Positions 36,273 to 45,877 of a DNA stretch of 64,000 bases are shown piece after piece; the first letter of the stretch is position 1; each line of letters starts with the position of its first letter. The position numbers were made by a program, and so were the translations under genes. This stretch comes from Aquitalea aquatica (lineage in GTDB: Bacteria > Pseudomonadota > Gammaproteobacteria > Burkholderiales > Chromobacteriaceae): contig NZ_JACERN010000039.1 in the NCBI RefSeq assembly GCF_013911085.1, forward strand, positions 340,777 to 404,776. Direction: 5' to 3'. The notes beneath the pieces were generated by a model. That model saw only the letters and a list, made by a program, of their open reading frames with translations, was not told the origin of the DNA and did not search any database.

Positions 36273-37337
36273 ATGAAAACCGTACACCACGCCCCGATTA
36301 CCGACCGCAAGATCCGCTTCGCGCTGGTTGGCTGTGGCCGCATTGCCAACAACCATTTCGGCTCGCTGGAAAAGCATGCCGATCGCGCTGAACTGGTCGA
36401 TGTCTGTGATGTTGATCCGGCTGCGCTGCAAGCTGCCGTAGAACGCACCGGCGCCCGTGGTCACAGCAATCTCACCGACATGCTGGCCGCTACCAATGCC
36501 GACATCATCGTACTGACCACCCCCTCCGGCCTGCACCCGAACCAGAGCATCGAATGTTCGGAGGCTGGCTTCCACGTGATGACGGAAAAGCCGATGGCCA
36601 CCCGCTGGGAAGATGGCCTGGCCATGGTGAAAGCCGCCGACAAGGCCGGCAAGCGCATGTTCGTGGTGAAGCAGAACCGTCGTAACGACACCCTGCAACT
36701 GCTCAAGCGCGCCATGCAGGAAAAACGCTTTGGCCGCATCTACATGGTCAACGTCAATGTGTTCTGGACCCGTCCGCAAAGCTATTACGACCAGGGCGGC
36801 TGGCGTGGTACCTGGGAATTCGACGGCGGTGCCTTCATGAACCAGGCCAGCCACTATGTCGACCTGCTGGACTGGCTGATCGGCCCGGTGGAAAGCGTGC
36901 AGGCCTACACCGCCACACTGGCACGCAATATCGAGGTGGAAGACACCGGCACCGTCAGCGTGAAATGGCGCTCCGGCGCGCTGGGCAGCATGAACGTAAC
37001 CATGCTGACCTACCCCAAGAACCTGGAAGGTTCCATCACCATCCTGGGTGAAAAGGGTTCGGTACGGGTGGGTGGTGTGGCGGTGAATGAAATCCAGCAC
37101 TGGGAATTCTCCGAGCCGCACGCCATGGACGATGAAATCAAGAACGCCAGCTACGCCACCACCAGCGTTTACGGCTTTGGTCACCCGCTGTACTACGACA
37201 ACGTGATCAACGTGATGCAGGGCAAGGCCGAACCGGAAACCGACGGCCGCGAAGGGCTGAAGTCGCTGGAACTGCTGATCGCCATGTATCTGTCGGCACG
37301 CGATGGCCGCCGTGTCAGCCTGCCGCTGGATTATTGA
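36273..37337 (+). CDS. wbpB: UDP-N-acetyl-2-amino-2-deoxyglucuronate 3-dehydrogenase
   Basis: 354 residues of the Gfo/Idh/MocA oxidoreductase family. The Rossmann motif ALVGCGRIANNHFGSL starts near residue 15, the EKP motif is VMTEKPMATRW (about 104), and the catalytic histidine is in FMNQASHYVDLLDW. It oxidises C3 of UDP-GlcNAcA to the 3-keto form, coupled in WbpB to 2-oxoglutarate reduction so that NAD+ is recycled. The ATG at 36273 is preferred over an upstream TTG. Confidence 0.93.
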   Translation: MKTVHHAPITDRKIRFALVGCGRIANNHFGSLEKHADRAELVDVCDVDPAALQAAVERTGARGHSNLTDMLAATNADIIVLTTPSGLHPNQSIECSEAGFHVMTEKPMATRWEDGLAMVKAADKAGKRMFVVKQNRRNDTLQLLKRAMQEKRFGRIYMVNVNVFWTRPQSYYDQGGWRGTWEFDGGAFMNQASHYVDLLDWLIGPVESVQAYTATLARNIEVEDTGTVSVKWRSGALGSMNVTMLTYPKNLEGSITILGEKGSVRVGGVAVNEIQHWEFSEPHAMDDEIKNASYATTSVYGFGHPLYYDNVINVMQGKAEPETDGREGLKSLELLIAMYLSARDGRRVSLPLDY

Positions 37338-37375
37338 TCTGATTCAAGTTAGGAATGTCCCGGAGGAGAGTAGCG

Positions 37376-38044
37376 ATGAAGGCATTGATGGTGTCCCTGG
37401 CCTTGCTTGGCATGGCTGGTATCGCACAGGCTGCTGAAAGCGTGGTGGGTGTGTACAAGCAGGGTGGCTATGTAGCGACCAAGCTTGAATTAAAAGCCGA
37501 TCATCGCTTTTCATTTGAAATACTGGGCTCCGGGATTAAAGGAGAGGCTTCCGGTCTGTGGGAGAAGGCCGATGGTGGTGTCACGCTGACGACTGATCCA
37601 TTCCCTCCGACCTTTCGTTTATTGGAAGCCAAGGCGGATGGTGATCACTGGGTGGTTGAGTTTGTTCAGCCCGATGGCCAGCCATTGCCCGGCAAACCTT
37701 CTCCGCGTTCCTCTCTGGGGATGAGTGGCCTGGGGGCCGCGCTGATCCACAACAATGGCCAGGTGCTGACGATGGGCAATGGTGACATCGGGCCATGGCA
37801 AGTCAGTTGGCAGCGTGAAGGTGTGCTGAAACAAGTCGTGGTTGCCAATGCCTTGAATGTTTTCCAGGCTCCTACCTTTATTCCGGCACAGCCTGGGCTG
37901 AGTCGGTATCGCATTGCCGTGGATATCGCCTCGGCCTATAAGATTCCGTTCAATAAATCCTTGGTCAGCGTTTCACCGGGCAGCGTAGAGCTGGTCACCC
38001 CCGAGTCCGGCTATAAATTGAATTTGAGTAAAGAGACAGATTAA
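37376..38044 (+). CDS. Exported protein of unknown function within the glycan locus
   Basis: 222 residues from the ATG at 37376 with a strong GGAGGAG site. A signal peptide (MKALMVSLALLGMAGIAQA, cleavage after about residue 19) is followed by a beta-rich mature domain (VVGVYKQGGYVATKLELKAD; GLWEKADGGVTLTTDPFPPT), resembling small periplasmic or lipocalin-like barrels, but no family is recognised. Base composition is lower in GC than its neighbours (for example around 37490-37540), suggesting separate acquisition. It interrupts the wbpB-wbpD order. Confidence 0.7.
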   Translation: MKALMVSLALLGMAGIAQAAESVVGVYKQGGYVATKLELKADHRFSFEILGSGIKGEASGLWEKADGGVTLTTDPFPPTFRLLEAKADGDHWVVEFVQPDGQPLPGKPSPRSSLGMSGLGAALIHNNGQVLTMGNGDIGPWQVSWQREGVLKQVVVANALNVFQAPTFIPAQPGLSRYRIAVDIASAYKIPFNKSLVSVSPGSVELVTPESGYKLNLSKETD

Positions 38045-38076
38045 TTCCGGGGATATCCGGATTATTGAGCCTTATC

Positions 38077-38099
38077 CCGGCCCGTAACATGCGGGCCGG
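38077..38099 (+). other. GC-rich hairpin after the exported-protein gene
   Basis: CCGGCCCG (38077-38084), TAACATG loop, CGGGCCGG (38092-38099): a perfect 8-bp stem with no T tract. It may be a transcript-end or stability element, or a weak Rho-assisted terminator. Confidence 0.45.
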
Positions 38100-38141
38100 C
38101 CTGTGATACCGATTGGCATAGAGCAATACTGAAACACACTC

Positions 38142-38678
38142 ATGGCTGAAGAAAAGAAAGATCCCTGGCTGAATTATTTGGCGCTCACCACTGTCATCCT
38201 GGCCGTATGCGCCACGCTGTCCACCTTCAAGGGGGGCGGTTTTTCCACCCGCAGCGTCATCGCCCAGGCCCAGGCCTCGGACCAGTGGGCCTACTATCAG
38301 GCCAAAGGCATCAAGGGCAATTTGTATGATGTCGAGCGGGAACGGCTGCAGTTCGAGCTGGACAGCCTGCCAGCTTCCGCCAGCCCGGCACAGCGCGAGC
38401 ACTATCAGGTCCAGTTGAAGAAAGTGGGTGACAAGGCTGCGCGTTATGCCGCCGAACGCAAGGACATCGAAAAAATGGCGCGCCAGCTGGAGGCCGAACG
38501 CGATGCGGCCCAGCGCCAGGGCAAGCCCTTTGGCGTGGCGGTGATTTTCCTGCAGGTGGCCATCCTGATTTCTTCCATCGCCGGTCTGTTCAAGCGCAAG
38601 CTGATCTGGCTGGCGGCACTGCCGGTGGGGCTGCTGGGCCTGGTGTATTTTGCCGACGGTTTTTTCCTGTTTTTCTGA
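38142..38678 (+). CDS. DUF4337-type membrane protein
   Basis: 178 residues. One membrane helix near the N-terminus (LNYLALTTVILAVCATLSTF, about 10-29) and two at the C-terminus (about 128-146 and 152-176) flank a charged, helical central part (about 40-125) likely to form a coiled coil (DIEKMARQLEAERDAAQRQ). The pattern matches the DUF4337 family, which has no known function. It is not a known sugar enzyme, yet lies between wbpB and wbpD on the same strand with short gaps, so it is probably co-transcribed. Confidence 0.8.
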   Translation: MAEEKKDPWLNYLALTTVILAVCATLSTFKGGGFSTRSVIAQAQASDQWAYYQAKGIKGNLYDVERERLQFELDSLPASASPAQREHYQVQLKKVGDKAARYAAERKDIEKMARQLEAERDAAQRQGKPFGVAVIFLQVAILISSIAGLFKRKLIWLAALPVGLLGLVYFADGFFLFF

Positions 38679-38699
38679 ATCTGAGCACGAGGCCTGGAC

Positions 38700-39269
<570 letters not shown>

Positions 39270-39311
39270 GACGCGGCAGTTTTCGCCACGCCTTTCTCTT
39301 TCATCATTGAC

Positions 39312-39330
39312 GGCTGTCCGGGTGACAGCC
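39312..39330 (+). other. Hairpin in the wbpD-wbpE gap
   Basis: GGCTGTC (39312-39318), CGGGT loop, GACAGCC (39324-39330). A 7-bp stem without T tract, 24 bases before the wbpE start. Possible mRNA-stability element. Confidence 0.4.
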
Positions 39331-39353
39331 CGGCCCCAGTAAGGAATCGAGCC

Positions 39354-40451
39354 ATGAGCATCCAGTTCATCGACCTCAAAGCGCAGTACCAGCATCTGAA
39401 AGCCGACATCGACGCCCGCATCCACGCGGTGCTGGATCACGGCCAGTACATCATGGGGCCGGAAGTCAAAGAGGTGGAACAGCAACTGGCTGCCTACACC
39501 GGCGTCAAGCACGCCATTGGCGTGTGCGATGGCACCAAGGCGCTGCTGATCGCGCTGATGGCGCTGGGCGTGGGCCGTGGTGACGAAGTCATCACTACGC
39601 CGTTTACCTTTATTGCCACCGGCGAAATGATTGCCCTGCTGGGCGCTACCCCGGTGTTTGTCGACATCGACCCCATCAGCTACAACCTCGATCCGGCGCT
39701 GCTGGAAGCCGCCATCACCCCGCGTACCCGCGCCATCATGCCGGTCAGCCTGTACGGCCAGTGCGCGGACTTCACTGCCATCAACGCCATTGCCGAAAAG
39801 CATGGCATTGCGGTAATCGAAGACGGCGCGCAAAGCTTTGGCGCCAGCCAGCACGGCAAGAAATCCGGCAACCTGTCCACCATCGGCTGCACCAGCTTCT
39901 TCCCCAGCAAGCCCTTGGGCTGCTATGGCGACGGCGGGGCCTGCTTTACCAATGACGACGAACTGGCAAAGAAAATGCGTGAAATCCGCATTCACGGCCA
40001 GGACCGTCGCTACCACCACCCGGTGATCGGCCTCAATGGCCGGCTGGATACCATCCAGGCCGCGGTGCTGCTGGCCAAGCTGCCGAGCTTTGCCGACGAA
40101 GTGGCGGCACGTGAGCGCATCGGTGCCCGTTACAGCGCGCTGCTGCAAGATGTGGCGCGTGTGCCGGTGATCGGTGCTGGCAATACCCACGTCTACGCCC
40201 AGTACACCATCGAGGTGGACAATCGCGAAGCCGTGCAAAAAGCCCTGCAGGAACTGGGCGTGCCCACCGCCGTGCATTACCCGATTCCGCTGCATCTGCA
40301 ACCGGCCTTTGCCCACCTGGGCCAGGGTGAGGGCAGCTTCCCGCTGGCCGAAGCCGCCGGCAAGCGCGTGATGAGCCTGCCGATGCACCCCTTCCTGGAT
40401 GAAGCCACCCAGGATGCCATCGTCGCTGCGGTGAAAAAGGCACTGGGCTGA
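39354..40451 (+). CDS. wbpE: UDP-2-acetamido-2-deoxy-3-oxo-glucuronate aminotransferase
   Basis: 365 residues of the DegT/DnrJ/EryC1/StrS family. The start MSIQFIDLKAQYQHLKADID and the PLP lysine in FFPSKPLGCYGDGGACF (about K186) follow WbpE. It aminates the 3-keto sugar made by WbpB, using glutamate. With WbpA, B and D the route from UDP-GlcNAc to UDP-GlcNAc(3NAc)A is complete in this locus. A WbpI-type C2 epimerase (to the mannuronic form) is not seen. Confidence 0.93.
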   Translation: MSIQFIDLKAQYQHLKADIDARIHAVLDHGQYIMGPEVKEVEQQLAAYTGVKHAIGVCDGTKALLIALMALGVGRGDEVITTPFTFIATGEMIALLGATPVFVDIDPISYNLDPALLEAAITPRTRAIMPVSLYGQCADFTAINAIAEKHGIAVIEDGAQSFGASQHGKKSGNLSTIGCTSFFPSKPLGCYGDGGACFTNDDELAKKMREIRIHGQDRRYHHPVIGLNGRLDTIQAAVLLAKLPSFADEVAARERIGARYSALLQDVARVPVIGAGNTHVYAQYTIEVDNREAVQKALQELGVPTAVHYPIPLHLQPAFAHLGQGEGSFPLAEAAGKRVMSLPMHPFLDEATQDAIVAAVKKALG

Positions 40452-40453
40452 GC

Positions 40454-41749
40454 GTGCTAGCCAAACTCAAGGCCAGGCTGGGGCAGGGCGGCTTTGCCCG
40501 CAATGTCGCCACCCTGGCGGGCGGGGCTGCCGTGGCGCAGTTCCTGCCGGTGTTGTTTACCCCCTTGCTGACCCGGCTGTACAGCCCGGCTGACTTTGGT
40601 GTGCTGACGCAGTTTGTCGCCTGGCTGTCCAATCTGGTGGTGATTGCCACCTGGCGTTACGACATGGCGGTGGTGCTGCCGGAAGAAGACAGCGACGCCA
40701 TGCGGCTGATGGTATTGGCGCTGCTGTTCAATACCCTGCTGCTGGCGGGGCTGAGCGTGCCGCTGCTGCTGGCCGGGCCGTGGATTGCCGCCCAGCTGCA
40801 TGCCCCGGCCATGGCACCGTGGCTGCCCCTGCTGCCGCTGGGGATCTGGGTGGCCGCCAATAACCAGATCTGGACCAACTGGAATAACCGCCAGCGCCGC
40901 TATAGCGCCAATGCCCAGGGCCGTATGGGCCAGTCCGCTGCCATGGTGACGGTGCAACTGGCGGCAGGCTTTGGCAAGCTGGGCGCGCTGGGCCTGTTGC
41001 TGGCGCAGATCGCTGGCCAGACCGCCTCCTGGCTGGTGCAGGCACGGCAGGACTGGCGCGCACTGCCGCAGTGGCTGCGTACCGCCCGTAGTGGCGGTAT
41101 GGGCCGCATCCTGCGTCGCTATCGCGAGTTTCCGCTGGTCAACACGCCGCATGCCTTCGTGGTGGCGCTGCAGGATTCCTTGATGGTGCAGCTGCTGGGC
41201 ATACTGGCCACCGCCGAGCTGATGGGCCATTACGGCCTGGTGGTGCGGGTGCTGAAACTACCTGCTGCCCTGCTGGGACAAGCCGTTTCGCAAGTGCTGT
41301 ACCGCGATCTGGCCGAAGCCCATGCCAAGGGCCAGAGTCTGCGCCCCTTGCTGAAAAAGGCGCTGCTGGTGCTATCGGCGCTGGCGATTGTGCCCTTCCT
41401 CATCATCATGGCCTGGGGCGGCCCGCTGTTTGCCTTTGCCTTTGGCGAGCAATGGCGTGATGCCGGCCAGATTGCCGCCACGCTGACGCCGTCCTTTTTC
41501 TGCATGTTCCTGGCTGCGCCCTGTTTCATGGTGCCGATGGTGCTGTCGCGTCAGCGCCAGTCGCTGCTGTTTGCCCTGTTAGGCGTGGTGGTGAACCTGG
41601 GTTCGCTGGGCGTGGTGTACTGGGCCGGCGAGGATGCGCATCAGGTATTCCGCCTGCTATCGGTGACGGTGTCCGTCTATTACATCATCTACATGGTCTG
41701 GGTATTCCGGCTGTGTCGCCAACTGGAGCAAGAGCATGCTCACGGCTAA
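40454..41749 (+). CDS. Oligosaccharide flippase, Wzx family
   Basis: 431 residues from a GTG 3 bases after wbpE. About 10-12 hydrophobic segments run through the protein, and its N-terminus (FARNVATLAGGAAVAQFLPV; LLTRLYSPADFGVL) is the usual start of MATE/MOP-type polysaccharide exporters. It should flip an undecaprenyl-linked oligosaccharide across the inner membrane. It overlaps the next gene by 14 bases. Confidence 0.88.
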   Translation: MLAKLKARLGQGGFARNVATLAGGAAVAQFLPVLFTPLLTRLYSPADFGVLTQFVAWLSNLVVIATWRYDMAVVLPEEDSDAMRLMVLALLFNTLLLAGLSVPLLLAGPWIAAQLHAPAMAPWLPLLPLGIWVAANNQIWTNWNNRQRRYSANAQGRMGQSAAMVTVQLAAGFGKLGALGLLLAQIAGQTASWLVQARQDWRALPQWLRTARSGGMGRILRRYREFPLVNTPHAFVVALQDSLMVQLLGILATAELMGHYGLVVRVLKLPAALLGQAVSQVLYRDLAEAHAKGQSLRPLLKKALLVLSALAIVPFLIIMAWGGPLFAFAFGEQWRDAGQIAATLTPSFFCMFLAAPCFMVPMVLSRQRQSLLFALLGVVVNLGSLGVVYWAGEDAHQVFRLLSVTVSVYYIIYMVWVFRLCRQLEQEHAHG

Positions 41750-42962
41750 TTCACTGACCCTGTGCGATTACCTGTCGGCCTTGCCCGGCATGCTGCGCGG
41801 CCGCAGTTTCCAGCGTGCCGCCTTGCGGCGCGAGCTGGCAGGCTGCTTTGGCGTGGATGAGGCGCGCATCGGCCTGTACGACACCGGCCGCGCCGCGCTG
41901 CGCGTATTGCTGCAGCAACACGGCATCGGTGCCGGGGATGAGGTGCTTGTCCCGGCCTATACCTGCGTGGTGGTGCCCAACCAGATTCCGGCGTTGGCAG
42001 CCACGCTGCGCTTTGTCGATGTGTCAGCGGACAGTTTGAACTTTGACTGGGACGTGCTGGCCGCCACCATTGGCCCGGCCACCCGCGCGGTCATCGTGCC
42101 GCACAATTACGGCCTGCCCTGCCGGGTGCCGCAGGCGCTGCGTGCTGCCCATCCGCAAGTAAAGTTTATCGACGATGCCGCCCACGGCTTTGCCAGCCAG
42201 CTGGATGGCCAATGGCTGGGCAGCTATCACGATGGCGCTTTCTTCAGTTTTGAATATTCCAAGAACCTGAGCGGCGGCATTGGTGGCCTGGCCATCTTTC
42301 CGCCCGGCATGGCCGCGCCGCAGCAAGACTGGCCGGAGCTGTCCTGCGCGGATGAATGGCGCTTGCTGGCCACGCTCAAAGCCCATCTGCTGAGTGCACG
42401 CTGGCCCTTGCTGGGCCGCATCACCATGGCCATCAACCGCCGCTTGGGGCTGATTTATCGCTCGGCCGATGCCGAAGTGACCCAAGGCATGCCACATCCG
42501 GTGCGCGCCATGCCACTGCTGTCCAGCGTGCTGGTGCGGCGCCAGCTGGCCCATCTGCCGGCCACGCTGGCGCACAAGCAGGCGCTGGCACAGCGTTATC
42601 AACAGGCACTTGCCGCTCTGCCGTCTATCCGCCAATGGGAAGTGCCCGCTGGTGTGCAATGCCACTGGGTGCGCTACCCGTTTGCCTTGTCCCGTCCGGT
42701 AGCGAACAAGGCCGCGCTGGCGCGGCGCTTGAGTCAGGCTAGCGGGCTGAATATCGGCGTGTGGTTTGATGATGTGATTCACCCGGCCGGCTCCTTCCGC
42801 CATGGCTATGTGGCCGGCAGCGCACCGCAGGGCGAGCGGCTGGCCGCCACAGTGCTGAACCTGCCGATGAATATCGCCGTGGCCGACAATGCCGTGCTGG
42901 CGCACAAGCTGGACCGGTTGCTGGCGGAACTACGCGCCATCGAGAAAGAAAATATCCAATGA
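41736..42962 (+). CDS. DegT/DnrJ/EryC1/StrS-family aminotransferase, divergent member
   Basis: 408 residues. PLP-fold landmarks are GLYDTGRAALRVLLQQHGIG (about 46-65), EVLVPAYTCVVVPNQIPALA, FIDDAAHGF and the lysine in FFSFEYSKNLSGGIGG (about K176). The N-terminal 40 residues and the C-terminal half diverge from sugar aminotransferases of known role. It could aminate a nucleotide sugar for this glycan, but no dehydratase or ketosugar source sits beside it. It is coupled by overlaps to the flippase and to the first GT4 gene. Confidence 0.8.
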   Translation: MLTANSLTLCDYLSALPGMLRGRSFQRAALRRELAGCFGVDEARIGLYDTGRAALRVLLQQHGIGAGDEVLVPAYTCVVVPNQIPALAATLRFVDVSADSLNFDWDVLAATIGPATRAVIVPHNYGLPCRVPQALRAAHPQVKFIDDAAHGFASQLDGQWLGSYHDGAFFSFEYSKNLSGGIGGLAIFPPGMAAPQQDWPELSCADEWRLLATLKAHLLSARWPLLGRITMAINRRLGLIYRSADAEVTQGMPHPVRAMPLLSSVLVRRQLAHLPATLAHKQALAQRYQQALAALPSIRQWEVPAGVQCHWVRYPFALSRPVANKAALARRLSQASGLNIGVWFDDVIHPAGSFRHGYVAGSAPQGERLAATVLNLPMNIAVADNAVLAHKLDRLLAELRAIEKENIQ

Positions 42963-44047
42963 AGCTGTTGTTGATCGGTTCGGCCTCGGTACACACCTGG
43001 CGCTACCTCGCCGGTATCGCCCCGCATGTGGACGAAATCTGGCTGGCCTGCAATGGCGAGGTGCCGGCTGACAAGCGCCCGGCCAATCTCAAGGGCGAGC
43101 TGCGGCTGGATTTCAGCCTGAAGGCACTGGGCAGTGCCGGCACATTGCGCCGCTGGATGAGCCAGATAAAGCCAGACCTGGTGCATGTGCATCAGGCCAA
43201 TAGCGTGGCCTGGCATGCGCGCCGTGCGCTGAGTGGCAGCCGCGTGCCCATGGTGCTGACCGCCTGGGGCTCGGACGTGCTGCTGCTGCCGGACAGTAAT
43301 CGGCTGATGCGGCAGATGGTAAGCGGTAATCTGCGTGCGGCTACCGCCATTACCTCGGATTCGCTGTATATGGCGGCGAAAATCCGCCAGCTGGCTGGGG
43401 ACGATTGCCGTATCGACGTGCTGAACTTCGGCATGGACGCGCTGCCGGCGCGGCCGGATATCGCAGCCAAGGCCAACAAGGTGCTGTCCTGCCGTCTGCA
43501 CAAGCCGCTGTACCGTATCGATGCCATCCTGCATGCCTGGCAGCAGGTGGAAACCAGTGGCCGTTACCCGGACTGGAGCCTCACCGTGGCCGCCAGTGGC
43601 GAGTCCACCGACAGTCTGAAAGCCCTTGCTGCCAGCCTGCAGCTGCAAAGGGTGGAGTTCACCGGCTTTGTGTCCTCCGCCGTGCTGGGCGCGCTGTATC
43701 AGGAATCCCGCCTGTTTGTCAGCGTGCCGCGCTCGGACGCCACCAGCATCAGCCTGCTGGAAGCTATGGGGCACGGTTGCCTGCCGGTACTGTCCAATCT
43801 GCCGGCCAATGGTGAATGGGTGATTGACGGCCTCAACGGCCTGATTGCCGAAGACATTGCCCGTTTGAGCGACAGCCTGCTCGCCGGCATGGACTGGGCG
43901 GCAGACAATGCCCGCCTAGCACAGGCAGTGCAGCTCAACCGCCAGCTGGTGGCGCAAAAGGCGCTGCACCAAACCAATATGCAACACTTTGCCGATCTCT
44001 ATGCCAGCCTGTTGTCCGGCCCGGCACACAAGGATTCTGCCGTATGA
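42959..44047 (+). CDS. GT4-family glycosyltransferase
   Basis: 362 residues with the GT-B fold of glycosyltransferase family 4. The N-terminal domain shows KPDLVHVHQANSVAWHARRA and TAWGSDVLLLP. The C-terminal donor-binding motif is SVPRSDATSISLLEAMGHGC with the expected E-x7-E type spacing. It starts with ATGA overlapping the previous stop. Donor and acceptor unknown; one of three GT4 enzymes in the locus. Confidence 0.87.
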   Translation: MKLLLIGSASVHTWRYLAGIAPHVDEIWLACNGEVPADKRPANLKGELRLDFSLKALGSAGTLRRWMSQIKPDLVHVHQANSVAWHARRALSGSRVPMVLTAWGSDVLLLPDSNRLMRQMVSGNLRAATAITSDSLYMAAKIRQLAGDDCRIDVLNFGMDALPARPDIAAKANKVLSCRLHKPLYRIDAILHAWQQVETSGRYPDWSLTVAASGESTDSLKALAASLQLQRVEFTGFVSSAVLGALYQESRLFVSVPRSDATSISLLEAMGHGCLPVLSNLPANGEWVIDGLNGLIAEDIARLSDSLLAGMDWAADNARLAQAVQLNRQLVAQKALHQTNMQHFADLYASLLSGPAHKDSAV

Positions 44048-45141
44048 AAGTAGCCCATCTCACTTCTGCCCACCCGCGTCACGACATCCGCATTTTCGTG
44101 AAAGAGTGCGCCACGCTGGCCGCAGCCGGTCACGAGGTGAGCCTGATCGTGGCCGATGGCCTGGGCGAGGAAATCAACAAGGGCGTGCGCTTTCATGATG
44201 TCGGCCCCAAAACCGGCGGCCGCTTTGCCCGCATGACCGGCACCACCAGCCGGGTATATCAGGCGGCACTGGCGCTGCGCCCGGACATCGTGCATTTTCA
44301 CGACCCGGAGCTGATTCCCGCCGCGCTGCGCCTGAAGCAGGCCGGTATCAAGGTGATTTACGACGTGCACGAAGACATGCCGCGGCAGATTCTGGCCAAG
44401 CACTGGATTCCCGGTGCCATCCGTCCCTTGGTGTCCGGCAGCTTTGAAACAGTGGAAGACTGGGCCGCCAAGCGCTTTGACGCGGTGGTGACCTCCACCC
44501 CGCATATCCGCAAGCGCTTTGCCAAGCTGGGAGGGCGGGTGCTGGATGTGTGCAACTTCCCCATTCTGGAAGAGCTGGTGCGCGATACGCCGTGGGACAG
44601 CCGCAAGAACGAGGTGTGCTATATCGGCGGCATCAGCCGCATTCGCGGTATCGAACCCATCGTGGCCGCGCTGCCGGATACCTCCACCCGGCTGAATCTG
44701 GCCGGCATCTGGAGCGAGAGCGATCTGCGCGCCAAGCTGGAAGCACAGGCAGGCTGGGCGCGGGTGAATGATCTGGGCGTACTGGACCGCAAGGGCGTGG
44801 CCCAGGTGCTGGCGCAAAGCAAGATCGGCCTGGTGACCTTGTTCCCCACCCCCAATTACGTGGATGCGCTGCCGATCAAGCTGTTCGAATACATGGCCGC
44901 CGGTATGCCGGTGATTGCCAGTGATTTCCCGGTATGGCGCGAAATCGTCGATGACGCCGGTTGCGGCGTGCTGGTGGACCCACAAGACCCGCAAGCCATT
45001 GCCGCCGCCATCAACAGCCTGATGGCCGATGAAGAGCGCATGCGTGCGCTGGGCGAAGCCGGCAAGCAGGCAGTGCTGCAGAAATACAGCTGGGCGGCAG
45101 AGGGCCGCAAGCTGGTGGACCTGTACGCGCAACTTTCCTGA
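44044..45141 (+). CDS. GT4-family glycosyltransferase
   Basis: 365 residues. N-terminal acceptor domain MKVAHLTSAHPRHDIRIFVK and IVHFHDPELIPAALRLKQAG; C-terminal donor domain LPIKLFEYMAAGMPVIASDF with the conserved glutamate. The shape follows WbpH/WbnH-like retaining transferases of lipid-linked oligosaccharide assembly. It overlaps the preceding gene by 4 bases. Sugar specificity cannot be assigned. Confidence 0.87.
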   Translation: MKVAHLTSAHPRHDIRIFVKECATLAAAGHEVSLIVADGLGEEINKGVRFHDVGPKTGGRFARMTGTTSRVYQAALALRPDIVHFHDPELIPAALRLKQAGIKVIYDVHEDMPRQILAKHWIPGAIRPLVSGSFETVEDWAAKRFDAVVTSTPHIRKRFAKLGGRVLDVCNFPILEELVRDTPWDSRKNEVCYIGGISRIRGIEPIVAALPDTSTRLNLAGIWSESDLRAKLEAQAGWARVNDLGVLDRKGVAQVLAQSKIGLVTLFPTPNYVDALPIKLFEYMAAGMPVIASDFPVWREIVDDAGCGVLVDPQDPQAIAAAINSLMADEERMRALGEAGKQAVLQKYSWAAEGRKLVDLYAQLS

Positions 45142-45152
45142 GGGCAGCCATC

Positions 45153-45845
45153 ATGGACAAACCGCAACGCCACCACCACGGCCCGCTGGCCCGGCTGATC
45201 CACATCCTGCGCACCCGGCCACGCTTGTTGTCTGCCATCGCGTTCGGTTTGTTCGTGGCGCAGGTGCTGACCATGCTCAGCCCCATGCGCACGCTCACCG
45301 CCTATGTGATGGGCTGGAATGCCGGTGCCGGCCTGTATCTGCTGCTGGCACTGCATATGATGCATGGTGCCGATGCCGAGCAGATCCGCCACCGCGCCGC
45401 ACGGCAAGACGAAGGTGAAATGGCCATCCTGATGCTGGTGGTGCTGGCTGCCGTGGTGTGTCTGCTGTCCATTGTGGCGGAGCTGTCGGTCGCGAAAGAC
45501 CTGCACGGCAGCAGCCGGGGCCTGCATATTGGCTTGTCGGTGCTCACCATCTTTAGCAGTTGGCTGTTTACCCAGGTGATGTTCGCCCTGCATTACGCCC
45601 ACCAGTACTACGTGGCGCTGTTCCGCTGCGGTAAGCCAGGGCTGGAGTTCCCCGGTGACGAAGAGCCCAATTACAGCGATTTCTTTTATTTTGCCGCCGT
45701 CATCGGTACCTCGGGCCAGACGGCCGACATCAGTTTCAGCTCACGGGCCATGCGTCGCATCGGCTCCGTGCATTGCATCCTGTCCTTCCTGTTCAACACC
45801 ACCGTGCTGGCGATGATGATCAATATCGCCGCCGGCCTGTTCTGA
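45153..45845 (+). CDS. DUF1345 membrane protein
   Basis: 230 residues with about five membrane helices (30-46, 51-71, 90-112, 128-150, 205-229) and the DUF1345 signature block EEPNYSDFFYFAAVIGTSGQ followed by TADISFSSRAMRRI. DUF1345 proteins are of unknown function and are usually found away from glycan genes. Here it sits 11 bases after one GT4 gene and 32 before another. A histidine-rich start (QRHHHG) is cytoplasmic. Confidence 0.88.
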   Translation: MDKPQRHHHGPLARLIHILRTRPRLLSAIAFGLFVAQVLTMLSPMRTLTAYVMGWNAGAGLYLLLALHMMHGADAEQIRHRAARQDEGEMAILMLVVLAAVVCLLSIVAELSVAKDLHGSSRGLHIGLSVLTIFSSWLFTQVMFALHYAHQYYVALFRCGKPGLEFPGDEEPNYSDFFYFAAVIGTSGQTADISFSSRAMRRIGSVHCILSFLFNTTVLAMMINIAAGLF

Positions 45846-45877
45846 CACAGCGGACCCTTATTCGGAAAAGCAGCAGC

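Noticed and set aside
34785..37184. 799-codon open frame antisense to wbpA and wbpB
   Set aside because: Low-complexity translation, no start signal and complete overlap with two conserved genes.
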